This document shows positions 30,566 to 42,545 of a stretch of DNA of 64,000 nucleotides, in pieces. The stretch is from Ostrinia nubilalis. Lineage: Eukaryota > Arthropoda > Insecta > Lepidoptera > Crambidae. Both the position numbers and the translations under genes were made by a program. Below the pieces are notes generated by a model, which did no database searches, was not told the DNA's origin, and worked only from the letters and a program-made list of their open reading frames with translations. Location of the stretch: assembly GCF_963855985.1 (NCBI RefSeq), contig NC_087109.1, positions 1,880,001 through 1,944,000 of the forward strand, in the 5' to 3' direction. Numbering within the stretch: the first letter of the stretch is position 1; each line of letters begins with the position of its first letter.

Positions 30566-33500
30566 CTGAAACATTTAAAGAACAGAATTAGCTGTCGGTT
30601 CAATAATTTTGTTACAACTACACTACAAAATAAAGTTGCCTTTGTACAATGCAAATAAACATTTATTAAGTGAAAAAAGAAATTTAGTCACTTCTCAGTT
30701 CATGCTTTTTTATTTATTGGAACATGGTTATGGTTATATTATAAAGACCCTATCTGTTATTTCTTCATCTAGTTATCTTTACTTTTTCCTAATAATACCC
30801 TATTCCACTTAACTCTAATTTGCTAATTTGTCTAACCCTCTACCTTCTACTTCTATCTTTCTCTAATATCCTGTCCCAAAAGTTTATTGCAGACCTTTCC
30901 TATTCCTCTGCTGGTAGACCCCCTGAATCCAACGCAACAGGTTCGCCACCATCTCATCCGCGTCCGCCTGCTGCTGAGCTGATGAGGCCTCCGCTGGAAA
31001 CCAGGATACGGTCATTGGCAGTTCAGGATATGCCAACACCTCCGTTAGAAGTTTAGTAGACCTTGACTACTCGAATACCTTTGTAACCAGCCCAATATGT
31101 CACATGTTAATGTCACCAGCCCTTTAGATAAGATACAGGATTATTACAGACCCATTCCTTCGGTGTTTCAACAACAATTTTCCGAAATGACCTTTTGAGT
31201 CTGGCACATCACAATTTACTAAACCATTGGTTCCCAAAGTGGGGGGCGCGCCCTCTAAGGGAGGCGCAAAGACCTTTAACCGCTTGAGTCCCAGACGGCA
31301 TTCATTAATGTCATAACAATTGATTATCTATTGTGTCTAGATTCGCGGGCCTTGAAGGATTAAAGGGGAGCGCGGGCCATATGTGTACTTAAGTATAAAA
31401 ATCCTTCAACCGCTGAGAGAATGCATTCCAGACTGCTCGATACGACCAATAAATAATCTTGACTGGAGGAGGGGGGCGTGGATTTTTCTCTATGGTCGAA
31501 ACCCGCGCGTCTCAAATAAGTTTGGGAACCAATGTACTAAACGTATCTTACCTAAAACCCAATGCTGATTAAATTTTAATCACTGATGAAGATGAAGGAG
31601 ATGATGATAGGTTAGAGTTAGAGACACGACGATGATTATTGATGAAAACACCATAATTAATGCTACACATAAATGATCTATCTACAAAAACAACAGGTAC
31701 AAACACACCAATACCAAAAACAAGGGGTTCGTAGACACCATAAACCAGCAACTAGAATTAAATAGAGCAAACTAAGAAGAGACATCAGAGGTTAGAGACC
31801 TGTAAAAAATGTTAGATAAAAACAATTTTAAAGATGGAAAAGGTTATTTCGAAGTTTTCGAAGGTGAATTACTTACGAAATCTAAGGAATAGGGGTTATC
31901 TAACTACGTAAGAACTAACTGAAAGATCTTAATAGTTTATTAATACATATTATTATCTAAGTTCTAGCATGATAAATTAGTTTAATAATCTAAATCATCT
32001 ATTGACTATAATATACAAATAAAAAATATACACCTAATAAGCGTTTGATTAATGTATTACTATTTAGTAAAATAAATTAAAAAATAATTACGGATTTTTA
32101 ACTTTTTCTCGTATTCCTAAACTAAATTTCTTTTTTTCTTTCAATTTGTGTCAAAGCAAGTGTGCAATGCGTGCTACGTGCATAATATTATTGTCTCTAT
32201 GTTCATTGTTAATTGATTTTATAATAGTGTTAATTATTTTAGAAACATATACTTTTCATTCACTTTCGTTAATAGTTATCTAACAACGATTCAGTTTAAA
32301 TACTGGTTTTATTTTCTATTAAAAGAAGTATTAAATTGATTTCACGGATCTTCAATGTTGAATTAATCCTACCGGTTCATTCATAAGGTAATTTTTAAAA
32401 TCGAAAGTCGCAATTCGAAAGTGTAAAACAGTTGAATCTTCATGAATGTATAAAAGAATCGGTAATTATGTGTGTGATTTGCATGTCATTCAAATGACTA
32501 GGTGAAGGATTGAATAAGTATTACGTATTTTAAAGAAAGAAATAAGTATTTGAATGGAGATGTAAAATATTCTTTGTTTTGGTAGAGATTTATAAACCAA
32601 TTCACATGCATTTTCACTATTCTTTTATGACAGAAACGGTAGCTGCATAAGTAGTAGGTACCTAAGTACTTATTTTTTATCTGTTTAAGACATTACAGGA
32701 TGTCTTTAATATTGTGTGTGTTAAATATTTACAAGTAGTTAGAGAATAAATTCTGATGTAATTTTCTTTAATGTTGTGCTTCAAACTTCCAAATCAAAAC
32801 GGTGTAGTAAGCGTGACGTCATTTTCTACATATGCGGATAAAAAAGATTGAAAGTTACTTTTGTAAGAACAATAGATACGTCATGTTTGTGTGTTTTTGC
32901 TGTCTATATTGTTGTGCTGTTATTTTCAGTGGTGACGTGTTTTCATAGCCCAGCCGACAGTCTAAAGATTTGAGTTTTTGTTTTTAATATAAAACTCAAA
33001 TTATATCTCTATAAAACAGGCTGAGTTGCACCATCTTATTTTGACTTTAACAAACGTCAAAAAGCTGTCAAACTCCATACAAAAAGCACTGGTTATTGTT
33101 AAAGTTACGGTCAAAGTAAGTTGGTGCAACTCAGCCTTAGTTTTGTCGTTAAAATGGTTATTTATTTTCTTATCATTAATTGCAGATATTCATTTGTTTA
33201 AATAATACAGTGGGTCTAGACAAAGTGCAAATTTTAATCGCAAACCAGTCGAAAAGTGGTCGAAAAGCCCTTTTTTTGTATGGAGTTTTGACGGATTCGA
33301 TTTTCGATTCGATCAAAAAGTGCGTTTTGTCTAGGGGGGCTGGTTGCTTTAATGTTTCTCTGTCATACAATGACATTGACAGCTGTCAATCACAGACTAG
33401 CTAGAGATTGGCCACATCCAGCACTTGTTTAGTGGCCAGTATAGTATTTATACGCTACTAAAAAAGTGGATGAGTTTAAAAGAAAGATGTTAACCCATTT

Positions 33501-34825
33501 TAATATAGCTGGCTGAAAAAGGCCTACGTAAGCACTAAAAAGTATTTGAATTTTACCAATTTTCTTTTAACACAGTGTAAAAAACTTTTTTGATACTGCC
33601 GACTGGGCTATCGTAGGAAAGGTGCCGGTGTAAAGTCAACCACCTGTATTGTTAACTGACCTACTTCTTTTTTTGCGTGTTTAGGTTGGCATGGGCATAT
33701 ACTCTGTACAGTGTACGTACCGATTCTATACCTAGGGTTACGGGGTTCTGGAAAAAATATATCGTAATATGAGTACATGAAATCTAGCTTTATGAAGTAA
33801 TTTTGATTTTTTTCCACGAATAGGTATGATAGATTAGAAGTTAAATTAACAACATAATTATTCACAGTTTCTCATACTACTCGTATCTAAGTAAATTCTA
33901 ACTACGAAATAATTTTATACAACCGCCAACTCACCAAACCCCAAAATAGAGCTTGTAAAATGAAGACTAGATAATTGATTAATCTTGGCATAAATACTCA
34001 TACTCAATACACTATTTTTTCCCGACTGCGCCAGAAGGAGGGTTATTTTCCATTCCAATTACCTTTTGGGTCTCGCAGGATTCGAACCCACGGCCTCAAC
34101 TGACAGATAAGTCGAAAAACAGCAAAACAATATTAATTAAAATACAGGATACACAAGTAGGTTAAACACAATGTTCATACATGCAAAGACTATTTTAACT
34201 GATGAAAAGAATGAAATTACGCCTTTACCGATGATAGACATCTTCAACAAATACAAAGTCTGAGTGCTTTTTCTGTAAGAATAATAATATTAATACATAC
34301 ATTTAAATATGGATCAGTATAATATTAGCAAATGATAACGTAATATACCTACTCGTAGGTGTAGGTGCGTGTTAATTTTTGTTTAAAAGAAAACATCATT
34401 ATTTTCATTATGTAAAGTTGAAAGTTGGTTAACCATATGCATTAATCCTTTCTTTTGTTTTTAAAGTTTACAAGTAAAATTACACAAGTACACAAAAATC
34501 TAATAAAACTGTCTTACTCTACATTTTTATAATTTTGAGTCTTTTGATTTCCTGATTTTATATTCTCTTTATTTACATATTCAACTGTAACTTAAAATGA
34601 CAGTAAATAAATAAATTAAATTTAAAAAAAATACGTAGAGTCGCGTCTCAAACAACATTTTTAAAATAACTTGAAAAAATCTAATTGCTAAAGGTGGGAA
34701 TCGAACCCATCTTTAATTAATTATACGAATAGTTATAATATCAAATACTTACGGAACCGTGATTCCGCTGCGCACGCGCAGATTGTCAGCGCGAGAAGCG
34801 CCGCCACAGCGCACCAGCGCGCCAT
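29058..34825 (-). CDS. ZP-domain apical matrix/cuticlin-like protein
   Basis: Two CDS exons, 34825-34753 and 30565-29058 (526 residues). Exon 1: ATG and a hydrophobic signal peptide (MARWCAVAALLALTICACAA), donor GTAAGT in phase 1; exon 2 acceptor TTTCAG in matching phase. Residues 26-175 are Pro/Ser/Gln-rich with repeated (Y)QPSQP and FTPSQP units. Residues about 193-440 form a ZP module (ITVDCGKEMM, FNKPYNGLIYSQDHFNEPAC, DIQVGKGPFAPEANGLVKIG, FNAFKFPDEMDLVIQC). RRRRR at 448-452 fits a furin-type cleavage site, and 493-514 a membrane segment near the C-terminus. Family members (the dusky/miniature/papillote/piopio group in Drosophila) are secreted or apical membrane proteins of the cuticle-forming matrix; I cannot assign an orthologue. 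An extra small exon in the 4.2-kb intron cannot be excluded. Confidence 0.9.
30124..30440 (-). repeat. QPSQP-coding degenerate tandem repeat in ZP gene
   Basis: Degenerate units of about 18-30 nt (TACCAACCCAGTCAACCT type) encode Y/F-x-PSQP-x. Two adjacent units, TCTTTCACACCAAGTCAACC, are identical. Possible length polymorphism; the function is probably a flexible, matrix-interacting linker. Confidence 0.85.
31225..31534. mobile_element. hAT MITE in ZP intron (8-bp TSD)
   Basis: Perfect target duplication TACTAAAC at 31217-31224 and 31535-31542. Termini CATTGGTTCCCAAA and TTTGGGAACCAATG inverted; 310 bp; GC-rich ends, no ORF. Confidence 0.88.
31543..33018. other. ZP gene intron 1, middle
   Basis: AT-rich intronic DNA with (GATGAA)-type simple sequence near 31580 and no recognised exon or repeat pair. 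Confidence 0.45.
33019..33136. mobile_element. MITE of GGCTGRGTTGCACCA family
   Basis: Ends GGCTGAGTTGCACCATCTTA and TTGGTGCAACTCAGCC inverted; interior TTTAACAAACGTCAAAAAGC. Same family as 35847-35964 and 53305-53482. In the ZP intron. Confidence 0.8.
33206..33343. mobile_element. Small imperfect TIR element
   Basis: TCTAGACAAAGTGCAAATTT and CAAAAAGTGCGTTTTGTCTA are inverted with mismatches; about 138 bp. Boundaries uncertain. Confidence 0.45.
34753..34825 (-). CDS. ZP gene exon 1 (signal peptide)
   Basis: 73 nt; start ATG preceded by CAATAG, ends in phase 1 before GTAAGT. High GC (GCGCGC-rich) compared with surroundings, as expected for a coding first exon near a promoter. Confidence 0.8.
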
Positions 34826-34967
34826 CTATTGGACAAAAGAGAGAACTATTAGAACGTCAAGATAAACGTCAAACGATAATCGTCATAGTAGCTTAGCTAT
34901 CAGGTAGCTATGGCTCCCAAGCTCAAGTGGCTCTCTGACCCTGACTACAAACATAGTATTAAACTAA

Positions 34968-35175
34968 AGCCCGGTCTGTGAGCACGTAGAATTTTGTCCA
35001 ATGACCCCAAGCTACCCATCCTTATCGCTCACGCGTAATTATGTTGCTGTCACGACTGTGCGACGGGCGGCCGCAGTGAGTGTGCGAGCGCGACAGCACC
35101 ATAATTACGCGCGATCGATAAGGATGGGTAGCTTGGGGTCATTAGACAAAATTCTACGTGCTCACAGACCAGACT
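34968..35175. mobile_element. Palindromic MITE upstream of the ZP gene
   Basis: Arms of about 84 bp (GGTCTGTGAGCACGTAGAAT on the left against ATTCTACGTGCTCACAGACC on the right; also AAGCTACCCATCCTTATCG) around a roughly 30-base GC-rich loop. It begins about 145 bp upstream of the start codon, inside or next to the promoter/5'UTR. Confidence 0.85.
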
Positions 35176-35846
35176 ATAGCTGAAAACTCTTCCACCTTTG
35201 GAATGTAAACAAATAGGTTGTTTGTAACACAACTTAGCATGGTAACTCATGTAAAATAATACGGGAAAATTCCTATAAATTTTTTATACTTATCTGTTTT
35301 CTATTACGAGTAATTATTATTTATACTTTGACTTTATAAACCTAACAGTTGGACCTAAAACTTATTTTGTGAGAAATGTGAGATACTAAGGACCGTATTA
35401 CATTAAGTCATATCATAGGATTCTGTCATGTGCTGTGATTGGTCTGATACTGAAATTCAATCATCATTATAAAAAAAAATCTCAATTTATACTATCGAGT
35501 ATAAGCTTCATTCCTTTACACACCATAAAGTAAATGCCACTAAAGTTAACATAATTAATTCAAAACCTTTATTTTATTAATTGCAAGTACATAGATCTTT
35601 CATTAAAATAACAATATCATTAACAAAATGCCTAATTTAACTTCAGATGTTTATCGTCCCTAATTTAACTGCATATTAAATTAGTTCAATTACTGAAACA
35701 AAGACGTCAATGTAATCTATTAGATCTTAACGGCAACCTTAGTTACTAATTTTGGACAAAAACAGCGTCCGAGTTATCTAATATCTAAGTCAGTGGTTCT
35801 CAAAGAAATGATTGCCCCACGAGGTGATAAGATTTGTGTAGTCTTA

Positions 35847-35964
35847 GGCTGGGTTGCAGCATCCTACTTTAACTTTGACAAACGTCAAAAATCTGTCAAT
35901 TTCCATACAAAAAACACCGGTTATCGTCATAGTTACGGTCAAAGTTAGGTGGTGCAACTCAGCC
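35847..35964. mobile_element. MITE of GGCTGRGTTGCACCA family, copy 2
   Basis: GGCTGGGTTGCAGCATCCTA to GTGGTGCAACTCAGCC, interior AACTTTGACAAACGTCAAAA and CACCGGTTATCGTCATAGTT. Confidence 0.8.
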
Positions 35965-36135
35965 ATAAAGAAGATGCAAGAAACTCAGTCACTTAACGTG
36001 ACTAAGTTTCTTGCGCTGCTTCTTCTCAGCACTGGCCCATTTATTGTCCCGAAGCAGAGGTAGGGTTAATACTGGGACGTGTAAACGTGCTTTTTAAAAG
36101 CCTAATTGCCAAAAATAAAATGAGTTGTATGAGTT
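35965..36135 (+). mobile_element. CR1/Jockey-type 3' end with short inverted duplication
   Basis: TTTCTTGCGCTGCTTCTTCT, GGCCCATTTATTGTCCCGAA and ACTGGGACGTGTAAACGTGC. Its first bases are preceded by an inverted piece GCAAGAAACTCAGTCACTTA of the same element. Confidence 0.75.
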
Positions 36136-36837
36136 TTTCAGGTCATTTAGTTTCTACTGTAGAAGAACAACCCTTCCAATTTAGCAGAAGCAAATGGGGT
36201 TTTGGCACCTTAAAGTAAGTCCATGAAAGAGCTTAATATCCAAGAACTATACGAGTATATAGCCTCTGAGGAATTACGATTGTCTTGTGGTGTATAATAA
36301 AGTACAGCATCTTTCTCTATCTATTTATGACAGAGTCCCGTCCCTAAATCCGTCCCGTAGCTTACCTACTTAATTAAGGATTTAAATTAGGTCTCACACT
36401 CGTGCTTTGCTCTACATCCGAAAATTTGCTTTTGTTTGTTTACCGAGAAGTATAATTTCAAAATAATTTATTCATTGCATCATATACTACATTATTACAT
36501 GTTAAATTGTAACTTAGAGCTAAACATGAGCCCTGCTTCAGCATATAGTCGAATGGTTTCTATTTTTGGGCTAAAATTGGCTAAACAGCCTCAATCAACA
36601 AACTTTGACAACCACTGGTTAACTAACCTTACCGATTTCAACTCCAAAAACAGCATGTCAAGGTCCAATTAGCATAGATAAGCCCATTGTGAGCATTTGC
36701 AGAAAGACGCGATAAATCAAAGGCATGGGAGTCGAACCCGGGACAATGCACAATCGCTTGCGCAATGATGTGATGATGTACTGAGGTTTGGTGGGGCTTT
36801 CCGGGTGATGGAGTTATAGCTTTGGGTTAGGTATAAG

Positions 36838-37015
36838 AAATTGCGAAAGTATGCTATAGAACCTTTATTCCCATCCACCCCCTTCGAGTTTGCCACTGGG
36901 GAGACAGGCCTCCCACTAGGTGGAACAACGATCTGGTGAAATCCTTGGGGGAGACCTTTGTCCAGCAGTGGACGTCATTTGACTGAAACGAAGGAACGAA
37001 CGAACCATTATGTCA
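36838..37015 (+). mobile_element. RTE-like tail, (GAAC)n family
   Basis: GATCTGGTGAAATCCTTGGG, GACCTTTGTCCAGCAGTGGA, CGTCATTTGACTGAAACGAA and then (GAAC)n. C-terminal frame reads LVKSLGETFVQQWTSFD*. Confidence 0.72.
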
Positions 37016-37432
37016 TACTGAAATCCACGCAAAGCCGCGAGCTAGTATAAGTGTAGATGTGTATTTTCGTCACTTTCTCAACAAGCATACATTATCTCCA
37101 CACTCCTTGAACTGCGACCCGTTTTGCCATAAACGTTTACAATAGTATGTAAAATGTAACATATAACATTACAATAGTATGTTATAACATTACATAGTTG
37201 CTAACACTCGCGTGTCTGCGCTCGTGATGTACGATTTGTAGTAATTGTTTGTTTAGTTAGTCGATTGTGAAATTACTGTGAAATATATTATTATGTATAT
37301 TTAGAAAGCAGGTGACTGGATCAGTTAGACAAACAAAGAGATGTGTTATTTCGTCATCACAATTATGACGTCATTCCACATTATCTCCACAAGTTTCTCC
37401 GTCCTCTTCTCCATATGAGTAGAAAATATGAA

Positions 37433-37560
37433 GTTCGTTCGTTCGTTCGTTTCAGCCGAAAGACGTCCACTGCTGGACAAAGGCCTCCCCCAAGGATTTC
37501 CACAAAGACCGGTCCTGCGCCGCTCGCATCCAGGCACCTCCCGCGACCTTCACCTTGAGA
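37433..37560 (-). mobile_element. RTE-like tail, (GTTC)n family
   Basis: Starts with (GTTC)n, then GTTTCAGCCGAAAGACGTCC and CCGCTCGCATCCAGGCACCT; minus-strand frame RWMRAAQDRSLWKSLGEAF. Confidence 0.75.
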
Positions 37561-37759
37561 AAATATGTAGATCAATGTGAAATTCATATCAAAAAAGGTA
37601 TTTCAAGTGACAAATACGTACGAGAAAGAACTTTTTTGCAAAATTCTCTCATGTAGGTAAAACAGTTGGAAAACTTGAAAATCAGCAGCAGGCGCTTTTC
37701 TCTTACAAGTACCTAACCTCTTGTAAAAGTCAGGCACTGAAATGTCGTAACCTCTAATG

Positions 37760-37986
37760 CAGTGTTTTTCAACCTGGGAGGTCGCGAAGCCTTTATAGGG
37801 GGGTCGCGAGAGGTCGTAAAAACTACTTCAGTAAAAAAACAGTAAAGTTTTAAAGATAAATTTATCAGAAATCTAATTATGAAAATGCGTAAATGTTGTA
37901 TGAAAAAAAAAGCGAGCGGTCGGGGGGTCGCGAAAAATTTTTTCATGCTAGGGGGGTCGTGTCATGAAAAAGGTTGAAAAACACTG
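37760..37986. mobile_element. hAT MITE, 227 bp (8-bp TSD)
   Basis: Perfect target duplication CTCTAATG at 37752-37759 and 37987-37994. Ends CAGTGTTTTTCAACCTGGGA and AAAAAGGTTGAAAAACACTG inverted. Internal GGGGGGTCGCGA near both ends. Confidence 0.92.
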
Positions 37987-38447
37987 CTCTAATGAATAAA
38001 GCTCTGCAATTTTTTTGTCGTAATAACTAATAAAAAACAAATACAAAGTCAACACTTTTTACTGAAAACAATGCACACTCACAGAATGCGTATTTTCATT
38101 TCACCAAAACAGTTACGAATGGGAAAATCCAAACAAGGAACAAGTGGAAAACCAAACATTTTCTAAATCTCATAACTCTATTGCATAAAAGGTACTATAT
38201 GCACATTGAAGTATACATTTTAGTACCTTATGGTATGTTACAATAGGTGCGATTTTTCTTCTAAAATGTATTTTAGAAGAAATTTCCTGCGAGTGACTTT
38301 TTTTTTTTTTTTTGAGTAAGTGCTATTGGAATGCACTTGCAATTGGAGCTAGTGGAGTACTCCAATTGCAAGGCAGTGATTGATATTATAACTGTATGAT
38401 TGTTTAAGTTTTGTTAAAATCTTTTAGACTGCTAACAATGTATGATA

Positions 38448-39738
38448 CGAGGGCGGCTCTGAAAATTTCGGGAATCAAGGAAGTGAAACAACATTACTAT
38501 TTAAAAATGAATTTATTGCTTTTTAAAATATTCTCCGCGAAATTTGACACATTTTGCCATAATCATTAAAGCAACCATTCCATTCGGAAGTTTGGGTCTC
38601 CAAAATGGCCGTTTTGTAGGCGTCCACAGCTTTTTCAGGTGATGAAAATCTCTGACCACGCAATTTATTCATTATTTTAGGGAAAGTATAGAAATCATTA
38701 GGGCTTAGGTCGGGGCTGTACGGCGGATGGTCTAATATTTCTATGTTTTCTTGCTCTAAAAACTCCTTTGTCCTGTGCGCGGTGTGAGAACTCGCATTGT
38801 CGTAATAGAGGATGATGCGGCGGTTGCAGTTCTCTTTACGGAGTTCAGAAACGACCTGTGGCAAACAAATGCTAGCATACCATTCTGCATTAACCGTTCG
38901 TTGTCCCCCAAGAGGAATAGTCGCAATATGGCCGGTTTTGGAGACAAACGTGGCCACCATTTTTTTTTGCAACACTCCGTGAACGAACAATTTTTGTTGG
39001 CTTTAACTCATTTTCGAACACCCAAACTCGTGACTGGTTTTTTGTTTCGGGTTCGTACGCGTATATCCAGGATTCGTCACCTGATACGATGTTGTATACA
39101 GCATTTGAGGATCCTGCATGTAATCATCATCAATCTTCCGAGAGTTCTGACGCACCAAGTAACGCGAGCCGCTTTTTGCTCTTCACAGAGCGAATGCGGT
39201 ATCCATCGGGAAAACAACTTTTTTACACCTAATTGTTCATGCAAGATTATTTGTGTTTGACTCATGCCAATGTCTAAAGTTGCCTGAATTTCGCGGTATG
39301 TCACATGTCGATCTTCTTCAATCAGCTTACGCACAGCATCAACGTTTTCTTGGGTGACTGCAGTTTTTGGACGACCTTGACGGGGATCATCACTGAGCTT
39401 GACACGTCCACGTTGAAATTCAGCAAACCAGCGATAAATTGTGGTTTTGGATGGGGCTTCATTACCAAATGCAGAAATCATCCGGTAAACACACTGTTTT
39501 TGTGTTAAACCACTCCGGATGTCATAATAAATCATCGCTCTTGAATTTTCTCGAGTCAATTCCATTTTCTCAACGACTAAACAAGTTTTACAAGACCTTG
39601 TGATAAGACCGATAATCTTTTTTTAAATAAATAAATAGTATTCAATTTTTAAAACCCAGGAGTTTGCAATTAAAAAGATTTTAATATGATAGGAACAGTG
39701 GAAATATTCCATTCCCGATACTTTTAGTGCAGCCCTCG
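38448..39738 (-). pseudogene. Mariner transposon with dead DD34D transposase
   Basis: About 1.29 kb flanked by TA. Ends begin CGAGGGCGGCTCTGAAAA and, inverted, CGAGGGCTGCACTAAAAG. The transposase starts at 39565: paired HTH (SAFGNEAPSKTTIYRWFAEF), linker GRPKTAVTQENVDAVRKL, then DESWIYAYEPETKNQSRVW in a second frame, and FVHGVLQKKMVATF, YYDNASSHTAH, HPPYSPDLSPNDFY in a third (stop at 38523). D in DNASSH and D in SPNDFY are 34 residues apart, the mariner signature. Two frameshifts (near 39100-39140 and 38985) inactivate it. Confidence 0.93.
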
Positions 39739-39764
39739 TACGTAGACTTTAAAGCTTTTTGTTG

Positions 39765-40025
39765 TGTCTTCTTTACTGGTAATTTCTTCGAGATTATATG
39801 GGTTTATTCTTAACAAGCGGGAAGTGGTTTCGTGTGCGAATCTTTGTGTGGTGAATCTAGGGCACTGAGTAGGTAGGTGTTCTCAGGTTTGCGGGGTTTG
39901 GTCGTCGCAGATGACCGCTGTCCATATGGAAACGGTTTAGGTATGCCTTGTGGTAACCATCGTTGGTTAGCAATTGGGTAATGGCAAAGTCCGGCCGAAT
40001 GATCTTTAAAAACTACTGCAAGGTG
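39765..40025 (-). mobile_element. Non-LTR retrotransposon C-terminal fragment
   Basis: Minus-strand reading PDFAITQLLTNDGYHKAYLN then RFHMDSGHLRRPN resembles the region after the RNase H domain in Jockey/R1/I-type LINEs (TQLLTGHGxFxxYL). Followed on the 3' side by the mariner. Confidence 0.6.
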
Positions 40026-40139
40026 TCAAAAGTTGGCAGGAGAGATCGGGTATGGACACAGGTATTTGGGTCCGTATATAAAGTTTCAGCCGACTCTTTG
40101 CCTGCGAGTGACTGTACATAAAGCTTATAATTATTATCT

Positions 40140-40350
40140 ACTAGCGGCCGCCCGCGACTTCGTACGCGTGGATCCCGTTTTAACCCCTTTCAGTTTCAGG
40201 AGTTTCGTAAAATCCTGTCTTAGCGGATATGCCTACGTCATAACTACCTGCATGCCGAATTTCAGCCCGATCCGTCCAGTGGTTTGGGCTGTGCGTTGAT
40301 AGATCACTATGTCAGTCAGTCAGTCAGTCAGTCACCTTTGAGTTATATTA
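40140..40350 (+). repeat. Dispersed repeat R4, copy
   Basis: CTAGCGGCCGCCCGCGACTT, CGTGGATCCCGTTTTAACCC, TCCAGTGGTTTGGGCTGTGC and a (GTCA)n run near the end. Flanked by similar 45-base pieces (CTGCGAGTGACTGTACATAA at 40103; CTGCGTGCGACTGTACATAA at 40400). Confidence 0.78.
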
Positions 40351-40604
40351 TATTACAATAGGTGCGATTTTTCTTCTAAAATGTATGTATAGCCTTTCCT
40401 GCGTGCGACTGTACATAAAGCTCATATTATTATCTATTACATAAACGCACGTTTTATTTAACATTTGAAGTATTTTCAGTTAACGGTTCGGATACCGCAG
40501 TTGTGAATGGGACCGCTATTGTTTTGTGGATGTGACCCCTGACGCAAGTAAATGTCAGTTTGAAATGACACAGACGGGCGGTTAAAAAAACGCTCTATAA
40601 GCTG

Positions 40605-40855
40605 ATTTTTTTTTATGCCAGACAAGGCAGGTATTTGACCGCAATCGCACCTGGTGTTAAGTGATTTACACTTATTAAGAAGTTAAGTATTTAACTTAAA
40701 TTTTCAGGTAAGTTGGTGGGCGGGCTTGTCACTTGTCACGTTATGACAAGCAGTTTCATAGTAAACAAGAGCTTAACTACTTAAATACGTTTTGACATAT
40801 AATTCAAATTAAGTTAAAATTTAGTTACCTACTTAACACGTGTAAATCAGCCTTA
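40605..40855. repeat. Retroelement snippet and imperfect inverted repeat
   Basis: AGACAAGGCAGGTATTTGAC and CGCAATCGCACCTGGTGTTA recur reversed at 15737-15780. GATTTACAC at 40666 is inverted at 40840. A possible MITE of about 190 bp with poor ends. Confidence 0.4.
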
Positions 40856-41599
40856 ACGGAACTTTTCCACATTCAAAAGTTACCTTTTAAAAGCAGTCGT
40901 CGTTAAATTCAATCATTTAAATGGCCAAGATTGTCATTACCACTCGATAACGATAACCGAAGTTCTTTATGGAAATCAATTAAAATACTAATCAATGTTC
41001 ATTTACTTATAGTCCACAACAATTAATTTGTTATTATATTGCGCATCACTCTTTCAATAATTATAATTAAAATCTACTTTATTGACCTCGGAAATATCAA
41101 AATGTAGCGTCATTTTTAATAACTTTTGTAAAAAAACGCTCGTCTACCCAGTTCTAACGGCAGATGCGGTTATATAACGCAAATGTGTGCCAGCGGTGGG
41201 TGTAACATTACTTGCACTTATGTAACACTGTCAAACTGTACTCGATCAGTTTGCTGAACTTTGAACCGAGATTTTTGGGTTAAGTTTAGCCTTTGGCGAA
41301 AATTCGAGATGCCAGTTATGTATAGACAGCACGTTAAGCGAAACACAGTAGGGTGTTATCTCGTTGTAATACAGACTATTTTTAAACAAATAGTATAGTT
41401 TCGTGTGTCGACCGTACTTATTAGATTTACTTTCTACGTCGAGTTATCTCCGTAACGTTTTTATAATGTTTTAGATTATATTAAAGGTCTTATATTGTTA
41501 TAATTGAGGTCAATTTGGTATCAGACTTTGTGATCCGCCAAAGGCGTCTGACATGGGTTTATTGAACAAAATATGGTTTTAAACACGCAAAGTCATGTT

Positions 41600-41675
41600 T
41601 TCATGTACCCCAGCGGGGAATCGAACCCAGATCTGCGAGATTCCAAATGTCTGACCACTGAACTACTGATCATTA
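41600..41675 (-). repeat. tRNA-like SINE fragment
   Basis: Minus strand: GTAGTTCAGTGGTCAGACAT (A-box like), then TCTGGGTTCGATTCCCCGCT (B box). No second half of a SINE body recognised. Confidence 0.5.
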
Positions 41676-42369
41676 TCCAACTACATTCTGGTTCAATTTG
41701 GTTGAACAATCTTTGAGACAGAGAGCTCATCTCAATAAGTAGGACCTAAAAATTTAAACGCCTACTATAACTTCAATTCAAATACATTAACTATTTCCTA
41801 GAGTTCCCATTAAAGGAAGTAGTTTATCTCTCTCACACACGCTAGCATCCCAATCGTTGTAACAGAGACAGCTAACAATTTCCCACACCACCTAATAAGG
41901 GACTTCACGTTCAGATGTCATGTCAAGATCAGATATTAAGGGATATTAATTCCCTCTCTCTCTCACGCATATCAGCTTTTCAATACATGTAAACGAGACA
42001 GGTAGAGCCGAAATCGTAGCCCTTGCATGCGCACGCGTGACTTCTCAGCGCTAGAAAGTTCTATTGATGTTTAACGACAGCATATCAAGCTTTACATTTA
42101 GGTCTTATGTAGTCGTAATAAGTCTTATTTTACAATAACAATGTATAGGATGATGTGCTATCGCACATACACGAAGTACTTTCCCTTGATTTATAATAAT
42201 AACCTTTAGAAACATTTTGATTCTAAGTGAAATCTAAAGGAAAATAATAAGGCCTGAAGGCACGAATGCGTCTTCTCCTCTATTGTAAAGCTTATTATTA
42301 AGTATCGCAATCCGTCTTGTGAGATTGTAATAAGATCAAACATTCAATCGACATTTTTATTACTAGTTC

Positions 42370-42545
42370 GTAGTTCGTCGTTTCAGCCAAATGACGTTCA
42401 CTGCTGGACAAAGGCCTCCCCCAAGGATTTCGATAACGACCGCTCCTGCGCTGCCCGCAATCAAGTTTTCCCGCGACCTTCATCAGATCGTCGGTACACC
42501 TAATGGGAGGCCTGCCCACGCTACGTCTTCCGGCCCGTGGAAGCT
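42370..42545 (-). mobile_element. RTE-like tail, (GTTC)n family
   Basis: GTCGTTTCAGCCAAATGACG, CACTGCTGGACAAAGGCCTC and CATCAGATCGTCGGTACACC; minus frame GRPPIRCTDDLMKVAGKLDC. Confidence 0.75.

Larger units (their letters stand above)
35791..36617. mobile_element. Possible hAT-like element with nested insertions
   Basis: CAGTGGTTCTCAAAG at the left and CTTTGACAACCACTG at the right are inverted with one mismatch. No matching 8-bp duplication was found. A MITE and a LINE tail are nested inside. Confidence 0.4.

Noticed and set aside
30038..30574. 178-codon His/Pro/Val-rich minus-strand frame
   Set aside because: It is the alternative frame of the QPSQP repeat region; the correct frame joins the signal-peptide exon in phase and continues into the ZP module.
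38775..39260. 161-codon plus-strand frame
   Set aside because: It is the reverse strand of the mariner transposase.
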